Below the pieces are notes generated by a model. That model made no database searches. It saw only the letters and a list, made by a program, of their open reading frames with translations, and was not told where the DNA came from. Made by a program: the position numbers and the translations under genes. A stretch of 64,000 nt of DNA from Ashinkailepas kermadecensis (lineage: Eukaryota > Arthropoda > Thecostraca > Neolepadidae), in contig JAOTOM010002257.1 in NCBI GenBank assembly GCA_034440615.1, forward strand, positions 32,417 through 96,416, given 5' to 3'. This document shows positions 55,496-64,000 of this stretch, in pieces (position 1 is the stretch's first letter; every line of letters begins with the position of its first letter).

Positions 55496-55611
55496 CGCTC
55501 CGATGGCCACGAGACAGTCGAAGTGGTGAATGTAAACGTGCACAAACACGCGGAAAAGGCGCGTCAGTATCTTCTTGCAAAGGCTGGAGAACGTCTTGGG
55601 AAAGGGAACAT
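55496..55611 (-). CDS. MOB3: MOB kinase activator 3-like, third visible exon
   Basis: Between GTTACAG|AT and GCG|GTGAGT. It encodes [20 protein letters not shown], then [11 protein letters not shown], then CLVAIGA. The two His of HVYIHH are the MOB zinc ligands that pair with two Cys in the preceding exon. Phase 1 entry joins ATV|D from the upstream exon, and phase 0 exit joins IGA|EAHVN. This gives a gap-free match to MOB3 family proteins. Confidence 0.92.
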
Positions 55612-55883
55612 CTGTAACGGAACCAGAGAGTGTGGCAATGGCGCCTCTTGCCTCTTCAGACAAACCAAAATACAATGCAAGAAGTGAAACTGATTACAAA
55701 ATGGCTATACACTATTACGATATCTAGCTCAAACACATGGGATTCTGGAAAAAAAGAGTTATATATACGGGTTCTGGAAAGAGTGAGCCAATCAACTGCC
55801 AACTTAGCCTATCAGCTGTCATCATCTTGGACGTTGAATATGCTATTTTGTGTCGAATCAGTGGTCCACAGGTCGCATAGCTA

Positions 55884-56353
55884 CAGGGTTAAAATAATGG
55901 TCTTTCATTAGGTGTGAGATGTCGAAAAGAGCATAGCAGGATGTCGAAATTTGTCATGGAATTGTAATTTAAAATGCTTTTGTGTCTTTCAGACTAAAAG
56001 TTGAGTCAATGGTGTAGGTACTTATGACTGGACCTTTATCATTTGTTTTTGGATTCATAATTTAAGAAGAGCTATATTTGGGATAGGGAGAATAATAACT
56101 ATGCTATAAACTGGTATTGTAGCCCATATCAAATAGGTCATCCCCTTACTTGAAATTGTGTTGCAAAATGTTCGTGTGCCACCATTCCTTATCGAGAGCA
56201 TGCACATGCTATTTATAAACGAGATACTGTTAGAAAGGAGACATGAATACTTCATATCAAGGAGCAGGATGCCAATACTCCTTGGAGAAGGATGTCGATT
56301 GAGTGTTCAGAAAGTGGTATATTCCACCCTATTTCACAAATAATTTATCACTG
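55884..56353 (+). mobile_element. hAT-type MITE, copy E (470 bp)
   Basis: Begins CAGGGTTAAAATAATGG and ends ATAATTTATCACTG. Perfect 8-bp duplications CATAGCTA (55876-55883 and 56354-56361). It lies in a MOB3 intron. Confidence 0.95.
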
Positions 56354-56613
56354 CATAGCTAGCATTGAAAATATATAGCATTGAAGATGCAAATTATCGT
56401 TTCGTCTACATTCTTAACAAATAGCAAGACAATCATAACAAGACGCCACTGCTGTTGTCTAAATAGCATCACCAACGACGACACCATGTCAAGTACAAAG
56501 AGGCGTCTGACACATAATCGGTGAAGCTAAGGTGGCTAAAACACAAACATCAAAACTACATCATGAAGTGCACGTCAGTCTGGAGCTCTCGCAAATTTTC
56601 CACCCTTGCAATA

Positions 56614-56803
56614 GGGGCGGGGATGGCAGAGTAGTTAGGGTGTTGAACTCTGGGTACAAAGGTCCCGGGTTTAACACTCGCACCGCTCGGGACGTTTCCC
56701 AATCCCGCGGCCCACCGGTGAACCCCAGTGTGGGCGGCGCCATTAGCCGTGATTGTGTATAAAGTGCATCGTGAACCACCCAATAAAGAACAACAACCAC
56801 CCA
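56614..56803 (+). mobile_element. tRNA-derived SINE-like element, third family
   Basis: Head with ATGGCAGAGTAGTTAGGGTG (A-box-like) and CCCGGGTTTAACACTCG (eroded B box). The body ends GTGAACCACC then CAATAAAGAACAACAACCAC. Flanks CACCCTTGCAATA and CACCCATACAATA suggest a 13-bp duplication with two mismatches. It is in a MOB3 intron, antisense to the gene. Confidence 0.75.
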
Positions 56804-56889
56804 TACAATACCTTTCAGATATAGTCCTCGACCCTGACACTGTTGTGAAAAAGTCACTGTGTGATACTGACCACGACAATGCGGCGACG

Positions 56890-57577
56890 GCTGTCATCCC
56901 GCCCACCGACAATAGCCACCCCACCCACCGACAGTAGCCATCCCACCCACCGAAAGTAGCCATCCCACCCACCGTCAGTAGCCACCCCACCCACCGACAG
57001 TAGCCATCCCACCCACCGACAGTAGCCATCCCACCCACCGGCAGTAGCCACCCCACCCACCGACAGTAGCCATCCCACCCACCGACAGTAGCCATCCCAC
57101 CCACCGACAGTAGCCATCCCACCCACCGTCAGTAGCCATCCCACCCACCGTCAGTAGCCACCCCACCCACAGACAGTAGCCATCCCACACACCGGCAGTA
57201 GCCATCCCACCCACCGACAGTAGCCATCCCACCCACCGACAGTAGTCATCCCGCCCACCGACAGTAGCCCTCCCACCCACCGACAGTAGCCATCCCACCC
57301 ACCGTCAGTAGCCATCCCACCCACCGACAGTAGCCATCCCACCCACCGTCAGTAGCCCTCCCACCCACCGACAGTAGCCATCCCACCCACCGGCAGTAGC
57401 CATCCCACCCACCGACAGTAGCCATCCCGCCCACCGACAGTAGCCATCCCACCCACCGACAGTAGCCATCCCACCCACCGTCAGTAGCCCTCCCACCCAC
57501 CGACAGCAGCCATCGCACCCACCGGCAGTAGCCATCCCGCCCACCGACAGTACCCATCACACCCACCGACAGTAGCC
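56890..57577 (-). repeat. 22-bp minisatellite built from the MOB3 exon end and donor site
   Basis: About 31 units of 22 bp. Minus-strand unit: GGCTACTGTCG|GTGGGTG plus GGAT, with substitutions mainly at the T of GTC. The first unit is the true exon end (CCGGCTACTGTCG) and donor (GTGGGT) at 57566/57567. Because 22 is not a multiple of three and no unit position makes a stop, long open frames exist in every minus frame, translating as periodic MATVGGWDGYCRWVGW-type sequence. Confidence 0.95.
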
Positions 57578-57794
57578 GGAAAGAGCGTCTCGTTGTTGAT
57601 CTGAGTCTCGACCCACTCCATGAGCAGAGTGATATACTGCGGTGCCGACAGCGCCGTCGGCTTCTTGTACTTGTGGCCGTCGGCCCAGCGGTACTCGAAC
57701 TTGGGCCCGCCAGACATCACCGGACACGACTCCGCCGTGCAGCTGTCGCAGATCGTGCCGTAGATCAAGTTGATCCGGTTGAAAAAGTCCACCA
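57567..57794 (-). CDS. MOB3: MOB kinase activator 3-like, second visible exon
   Basis: After CTTGTTCCAG it encodes [20 protein letters not shown], then [20 protein letters not shown], then [20 protein letters not shown] and [12 protein letters not shown]. The MOB zinc-binding pair C-x4-C (CTAESC) is intact. GGPKFEYRW and KPTALSAP favour MOB3 over MOB1, which has SAGPRYEYHW and KPIKCSAP. The exon ends at phase 1 (GTCG|GTGGGT). The donor is the first unit of a 22-bp array, so roughly 30 near-identical downstream donors exist. If this intron were retained, translation would add about 25 repeat-encoded residues before a stop near 57481. Confidence 0.93.
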
Positions 57795-57946
57795 CTGGAA
57801 CAAGAACGAGGACATGGACCACGAGTTTGTGCCGGCAAATGCTGCACCGAATATCACAATGAAGTCAGACATTGATTTAAATTATTTTTATCACGTTTTA
57901 TTTATGCTAATATTTTGAAGCAATGCAAAAAGAACATTGTTACATA

Positions 57947-58173
57947 AAATCTGACCATCTCCTTGAAGTTGTAAAGATATTTGCAAAAAGGCCTATATTT
58001 TATACAGATTGGGCTGTCGTGCACGGCACTTCATCACAATCCAGAAAATCCAGATGAAGTGCCGTGAAGTTCCGGGATTCTAATGAAGTGCCGTGCACGA
58101 CAGCTCAATCTCCATAAAATATAGTTTTTTTTTGTGCAAATATCTTTACAACTTCAAGAAGACGGTCAGATTT
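57947..58173. mobile_element. Hairpin-forming foldback, about 88-bp arms
   Basis: Left arm 57947-58035 and right arm 58084-58173 are near-perfect complements. Blocks include TTGTAAAGATATTTGCAAA, CTATATTTTAT and GGGCTGTCGTGCACGGCACT. The 48-bp loop carries a further partial copy of the inner arm (ATGAAGTGCCGTGAAGT). It lies in the MOB3 intron between the first and second visible exons. Confidence 0.9.
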
Positions 58174-59700
58174 AATGCAACAGTACTACATCATCAGCAT
58201 CCTTGCCGCATTGAGACACATAAAACAAAAATAATATTCACGAAATTGCGTCCGAAAGAACCTGAGACGAGGTTGCAAGCCGATAAATTGGCGCACGAAT
58301 CGTACCATGAGTTCGAACAGCTGCGCTCACACGGTGATTCATACTACGGCATACCCCAATTGTTTCAGCCTTCAATTCAAGTGAAAGCAAAGTGTGAGGC
58401 GTCCTTAACCTAACCATTCATCAGTTCCCGTCGATAGCGCTGAAATCCGAATGCTACGATCACCGACTGGTACATACGGCGCCATCTTAGCTTGGTTCAA
58501 GCGCACATCGACTTTCTTTTTTTTACACTTGCCCACAAAACGCACGTGTAGCATAAACAGGTTAAGTACCGCGTTGTAACGAGGTAGAACACTAGACTCG
58601 CAAACCGTCCGCAGCAGGACAGGCTGATCTGAAGTCCCACACAGGTCTGAAGTCCCCCTGGTCTGGTCTGTGAGGTTCAGCTGGAAACCGGACGAGGATG
58701 ATCCCGCCTACTCGAACCGCGTCGGTACCTTGGCGTCATTATAAACTCTTCGTTACAAGCCATGCTATTGAACTGGCATTTACAGGTAAAGTGGGTAGCT
58801 CAGGGTTAATGCAACAAGTTTCATTAGCACGGGTGCTGCTACTGTAACTGCAGCGCATATTTGGATGCTTAATGCGTTGGCTGCATGCACCGACAGTATA
58901 AACATAAAACCTACGGCACTCATGGTAGTTCTCTGCAATTAGGTTTCCTGAGTGGTTGGTGCCCAGCGAAGATGTCGATGAACGCGAAGAAGTCAAAATA
59001 GGCTGACAGACGTTGAAATGTGAAACATGACAACTGTTGACAAGATTTTGATTACAGGCGAGTATATGCGAGACATTAAATATGGTGGCATGGTAAGGTG
59101 TTAATGTAAGCCAAGGCCAAAGCATTAATACAGTTCATTTTGCCAAGCCAGAGCATTCTTCCCCCGAGGTCAAAACACGCCTTTACTGGGTGCTTGTCCG
59201 TACTTCAATTTTTGAGCTTAAGGACACCACCCGACACAACGAACACTACCACAATCTCCCACACCAGCCCATGTCACCTACACAAGTTGCATAGCACTGT
59301 CTACTACAGCTTCTACTATTGATCCATTACATTATACAATGGCCAACTGTTATATTTGGCATATGACTTTTAGGACGCACTGCATCGCATCCACAGCAGC
59401 TAAGCAACATCATATCAGAACGAGTCTAGCCCTGGACGCGTCCCCTCACCTCCTGGGCCGTGGCAGCACCGTCCACTAATAAGCAACGCCGCACCGGTCT
59501 GGCGTCGCCCCGGATTTTGCATTTTGGGGGCTATGAGGAAGCTTCCTGGTCGATTTGTTTTCCATGCTACGGCAAAGGTGTCCTGCTAAATTTCACGAAG
59601 TTTCAGGGATGCAATCATTCGTCCTTGGCTGTAGCGACACCCATGGCCGCCAGGGAAGTAGCGTGCAGCACCCTTGCCCCACCCCGAGGCGAGACGGTAC
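58174..59700. other. Rest of the MOB3 intron
   Basis: No gene or known element recognised. The open frame entering from the hairpin (58093-58413) is without family resemblance. Confidence 0.45.
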
Positions 59701-59851
59701 CGTGCACGGCGACCCAGTCGTGCAGGTCTTCGCCCGGAGGTAGGCGCACGGCCAGCCGCAGGTTCAGGCCAGAGTTGAGCGACGCCTGCGCGTGCTTGTA
59801 CAGCGAGAACTTCATGGTGCCCGGCTGGAAATGTTTCTTGGGCCGGAATGT
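59701..59851 (-). CDS. MOB3: MOB kinase activator 3-like, first visible exon
   Basis: After a GACTGCAG 3' splice site it encodes [20 protein letters not shown], then [20 protein letters not shown], then [10 protein letters not shown], the N-terminal MOB3 segment. It ends at phase 1 (CACG|GTACCG), giving VAVH|VVDFF. The entering phase is 0 and the family would have 10-15 further residues (an MS..FLK..NKDK-type start) on an upstream exon that was not recognised in 59852-64000. The listed gene is therefore 5'-incomplete. Confidence 0.92.
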
Positions 59852-60925
59852 CTGCAGTCATAGGCAGTGCATTGACGTCTGGCCGCATGGCGTGGTCAAA
59901 TCACTTGGCTGCGTTTGTGCAGAATAAGGGTGTTTGATCTGTTTCAGGGATTCATTTGGTTCGCTACTTTCAAACATCAGCTTAACTCACTAAGCAAACT
60001 CAGTTATCCTGAGGACGGGCACTGCAAAGAAGGCAGAATATAAAATTACGCACGGTATTACTGGAGACGAAGCACATGATAACGGTGAAAATCGGCAGCA
60101 TTCGTACGAAAAACCAGCAGTGTACGACCAAACGTGTAACTTTATCTTTCGTGTTGATGCTATTGCTGCGGCACAAGAAAAGTCGCTCGACCAAGCTGCA
60201 GCACCAAGTGTCATTTTAGCTGCATCACCAAGTTTAGTGTTGGTCTGAATGTACAAACACTAAACTGCTAAAATTTTAGTAGGAAAACTTTTGGACTGAT
60301 CTCGCACTGCAACTCGATGTTGCATGACTTTTCACAAAGTAACTTGTAGTTGACAGCAGCGTTGGAAAAATGGTCATTTTTTGGACACTTGCCTGTCCAA
60401 AGAATTATACACTCCAAAAAAAAATCCACTCCTTACATTGCCAAATATCAGATGAACAACTAATGCATAACAAGCAATCCCAGCTAGTTCTGCCACCAAT
60501 TAATGGTGATAATTGTGAACATTGTCTGAGTAACATGTTCTCTGTTCATATATGTTCAGCATATTCATGTGAGCAGCATGCACCATGGGCTATATGGTGA
60601 CCTATGGCTATCAGTGAGAATGAGATCCACTGTAGTTCTAGTAATCATCTTGCATAACCATTTGGGCCCTTGACACAACTTGGCCACATCATTTGGAATA
60701 ATGTACATTTGTTATTTCAGGTGATCATCGGAGCTGCAGAAACATTCAGAGAGAATGTAAGGAGCAGAACAGAAGATAAGATGCCCATGAGATTTGAAGA
60801 ATGCCATTCTACCAGCATACAGAATGAAAGCCAAAGTTGTGATTCCCATGCAGCCTGAACAACATTGAATATGTTTAATAAAATGGTGCAAGTTATGTGT
60901 GTACAATGTCATTGTCATGTCTGGT
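59852..60925. other. No gene seen
   Basis: Should contain MOB3 5' intron sequence. The first exon was searched for (an AAG donor after a short Met-led segment) and not found. Confidence 0.4.
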
Positions 60926-60929
60926 ACAA

Positions 60930-61929
60930 GTGAATGAATAAACATCTATGCCTTAATTTGTACATTTTCCATTCATGAAAAATGCCCTGACCAGAAGAAA
61001 AGTGCTCAGAAGAATAAAAGGCCAGAACCAGAAAGCAAACTACAGTAGTCCATACACAAATGTGATCAGAGGCATGAAGGGAATACATTTCATAATACCT
61101 TGGCAGGTGCAAGTTGTGCTTGACCACTGCATACTTTAAAAAAAAGTGGGAGGGCAAAACAACATGGCACCTACTCAGTGTGGGATATAGACTGAAAAGT
61201 GATCATTTTCAGAGAAACTGCGTGGTCGCAAGGCCTTAGTCACATTAAAATACATCATATTCCACAAATTCACAGGATCAAATAAAAATAAAAACAATCC
61301 ATGAATCAAAAATCAAAATGATGAAATAAAATCAACAAGAATAGAAAATAAAAGATACAAGTAGTACCTGCCTAGGCAGGTACCTACCTAGACCCCCTGC
61401 AATATATCCGTACACCCGCTATAGGTATAAGTGAATGAATAAACATCTATGCTCTTAATTTGTACATTTTCCATTCATGAAAAAATGCCCTGACCAGAAG
61501 AAAAGTGCTCAGAAGAATAAAAGGCCAGAACCAGAAAGCAAACTAGAGTAGTCCATACACAAATGTGATTAGAGGCATGAAGGGAATACATTTCTTAATA
61601 CCTTGGCAGGTGCAAGTTGTGCTTGACCACTGCATACTTTTTAAAAAAAGTGGGAGGGCAAAACAACATGGTACCTACTCAGTGTGGGATATAGACTGAA
61701 AAGTGATCATTTTCAGAGAAACTGAGTGGTCGCATCGCCTTAATCACATTAAAATACATCATATTCCACAAATTCGCAGGATCAAATAAAAATAAAAACA
61801 ATCCATGAATCAAAAATCAAAATGATGAAATAAAATCAACAAGAATATAAAATAAAAGGTACAAGTAGTACCTACCTAGGCAGGTACCTACCTAGACCCC
61901 TGCAATATATCCGTACACCCGATATATGT
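60930..61929 (+). repeat. Direct tandem duplication of about 501 bp
   Basis: Copy 1 starts GTGAATGAATAAACATCTAT at 60930 and copy 2 at 61431. They differ by few substitutions and short indels. Both include the AAGTGATCATTTTCAGAGAA and GTGGTCGCA core of the foldback families and end with CCTAGGCAGGTACCTACCTA. Confidence 0.95.
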
Positions 61930-63552
61930 ATTGCACGGCATTATCATAGCTAAGGCATCATGCTTTGATCATGATTGATCCTTGCAACCCAACGGCAATG
62001 AGAGGCATTCAATTTCAACAACTCAATCGAGCCTAATTGCTTACGTCTGTCGACACCACACCACAGCAGTTAGTACCCTCACTTCCTTCCTCCCGGCCCA
62101 TTAATTATCCAAATACCTAATCACAACACGAAAGCACCGCACAAATTACATTCACCACAAGATTCCCATCTCTGGGCTTCCAAACTCAAAACACGAAGTA
62201 ATCCCTTCTCAAATGAAGGACGGCTCCATGCGTCTCACGGCTACTAAAGGGAAACTACCACTGCCCGAGTCGTCTGATAAATTTACAAGCTCTTGGACGG
62301 GGGAGAATCAGGGCTCTGCAGCTGCCACTCTTTCGGGAGCTACTTAAACCGCTGCGAAAAAAGACAATAAACACTCTGATTTTTAATGATTTCTGAAAGA
62401 TTGGGATGTGCTATATTAACTGACGAAGGAGAAAAGGTTTATTTCTGAAGTTTGAAGCAATCTTATCCCATATACACAAAAGATATCAACTTCAATGTAC
62501 GTATGAAAATTGGCCACAACTGTCCAAAACGTTCTCCAAACCTGCTAGGACTTTGTGACAAAATAGGCACCCAAACAACCAGAAATTTCAGTGTCTTTTG
62601 TTTTCACGGCATGCGTTGGTTCGGAACACCACGTATTTGTGACACAAGTACTGTTTATGCCACTCGGACACGGAGAATCTCCAAGACCGCCCCCCCAAAA
62701 AATTGACTTTGTGAACTTACTCCGATTAGCCTACATATACTTTTTTATCAATGTGAATTCAGAATAAATATTATTTCTCTAATTTTTTCCGGGATTGGTT
62801 TTATCACATTTCAATTTTGAGCCTTTTTGTAGGTCATAATTCCCCATTATATTTTGTGTACGTCATAGTGTGGTTTGCTAATTGGGCCATAATTTCCGCT
62901 GCCCTCTCTGCCCCTCATCGTGTTATTTCCGCCGTGTGCGGTATCTTCTGTGTCTCGTGCTCGTGAGGTGAGGTCGTGTCGGATTGATCTCGCTATTTTT
63001 TTTGTCTGGTTGCGAATTGAAAGAAAAGCGGTTGCTACTGATGTGACAGTTCGGGTAGTGGCCGTATTGTGTTCCCTGTTAGCGTTGTAAATTCCAGTTA
63101 TTCTCGTTAGTCTGGAGTTGCGAAGAGATGGTAGTGTAGCTCTTTGTTCTCTCCCAGGGCAAGCTCTTTGTTGTCAATCGTGACATGGTGAACGCAATGC
63201 AAATGACCTGGACAGGTTAGTGGTGGTTTCTATTACCACATGCCTTGTCACATGGGTTGATAACTTGATACTCCAATGGCATAGACGTTTAAGACCCAAT
63301 TTTTTTTATTTTATTGTAAGCCTTGCTTGATCGTCATGCAAAGAGAGCGTAATAATTTTGTAAGCCACTGTAGCACAGCAGAAGCTGTGTAGGATTGGAG
63401 GCGAATATGAAAAAATGATGGCCCCGACGAACAATTTCAGGACTTCAATAACCAGCAAAAAAAAACAAGAAATCGAAGTGTTTGGATATCCCATTTCCCC
63501 TGCCAGTAAATGTTGACCTGGGTAAAATTGGACTAACTTTTTGAATACATTT
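61930..63552. other. No gene recognised
   Basis: Bases 62870-63200 are less AT-rich and without repeats, and could hold an untranslated first exon. No open frame supports a protein. Confidence 0.4.
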
Positions 63553-63566
63553 TAATACAGGGTTTT

Positions 63567-63625
63567 TATGGGCGCTGTATAACCAATGCAGTTGATGTGC
63601 CCTAAAACCCAAATAACTAACTAAC
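63567..63625 (+). mobile_element. LINE 3'-tail micro-insertion with perfect 14-bp duplication
   Basis: Reads TGGGCGCTGTATAACCAATG, then CAGTTGATGTGCCC, then TAAAACCCAAATAACTAACT. Flanked by identical TAATACAGGGTTTT at 63553-63566 and 63626-63639. Confidence 0.92.
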
Positions 63626-63639
63626 TAATACAGGGTTTT

Positions 63640-64000
63640 AACAAAAATGATGATTAGACAACTAATTTTCTCAGCAAATGATTACGTTTGAGTTGGCAAA
63701 CAAATACCTGATCATAATCTTCACTGCAATATAGCACATGTATAACTATCCATACCTGGTGTGTCAGACATGTTTAAAAAATAAACACTTCATGCACTCA
63801 ATTTAATACTCCGACATCAAAATCCTAATGCTTCTGCTTTAATTGGACATTCATTTCCAAGAATGAATACTTGCAACCTGATGTGTCCGCAGCCAAGGCT
63901 GGAAGTTCCTTGTGATGCTGTATTATTTTATTTTGCATATATTATATTAATTATTTTATGCATATATTATTTGTGTTAGACTTGATAAAGAAGAATTCAA
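63640..64000 (+). mobile_element. Foldback-family copy truncated by the window end
   Basis: Closely similar to 1370-1690 (GTTGGCAAACAAATAC, CATAATCTTCACTGCAA, CCAAGAATGAATACT). The micro-insertion at 63567 lies just inside its CAGGGTTTTAA terminal block. Confidence 0.85.

Noticed and set aside
56854..57566. Several 63-188 codon minus-strand frames in the 22-bp array, and the array as a possible CRISPR
   Set aside because: Units are contiguous with no spacers and the host is a eukaryote, so it is not CRISPR. The frames are by-products of a stop-free 22-bp unit; only retention or alternative splicing could make part of them coding.

Overview
Eukaryotic, almost certainly arthropod, genomic DNA. 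It has intron-containing animal genes, short (TTAGG)n/(CCTAA)n tracts of the arthropod telomere type at several interior sites, several tRNA-derived SINE families, non-LTR retrotransposon fragments, and a dense population of hAT-like and foldback MITEs. A crustacean or another non-insect arthropod fits the repeat-rich layout and GC-rich exons, but the sequence alone does not fix the taxon. Gene density is low: five cellular genes lie in 64 kb and the rest is mostly mobile DNA.

Layout. 0-16 kb is repeats: a Merlin/ISXO2-like transposase fragment, foldback elements, a tRNA-type SINE, an antisense CR1-like LINE relic (about 7.0-8.1 kb) and a broken hAT-like zinc-finger/transposase gene (8.7-11.6 kb). 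16.3-17.2 kb is an intact PRA1 (prenylated Rab acceptor) gene, plus strand. 19.4-28.6 kb is a five-exon sialic acid synthase (NANS) gene, plus strand, whose last exon carries a one-base frameshift; its introns hold a hAT MITE, a degenerate minisatellite, a LINE 3' end and a SINE. 29.9-30.8 kb, minus strand, has the terminal exon of INIP (SOSS complex subunit C) followed after only 132 bp by a single-exon METTL5 gene. 31-54 kb is repeat terrain: a 650-bp GA/GAGACA array, hAT MITEs with 8-bp target duplications, two large palindromic elements, and a satellite-like array. 54.8-59.9 kb, minus strand, has four exons of a MOB3-type kinase activator; its N-terminal exon was not found. 60-64 kb is repeats, including a 501-bp tandem duplication.

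The genes are housekeeping functions with no visible joint pathway: Rab membrane trafficking (PRA1), sialic acid synthesis (NANS), DNA repair (INIP), 18S rRNA m6A methylation (METTL5) and NDR/Hippo-type kinase regulation (MOB3). The most unusual observations are: (1) in two unrelated genes (MOB3 and NANS) a tandem repeat has grown out of an exon-intron junction, so each repeat unit carries a copy of the exon end and a 5' splice-site-like GT; (2) 50-60 bp insertions that consist only of a LINE 3' hairpin plus tail, flanked by 7-14 bp target duplications, with compensatory changes in the hairpin stems; (3) interrupted and uninterrupted copies of the same host repeats inside one window; (4) foldback elements with different ends sharing a TTAGG-containing core.
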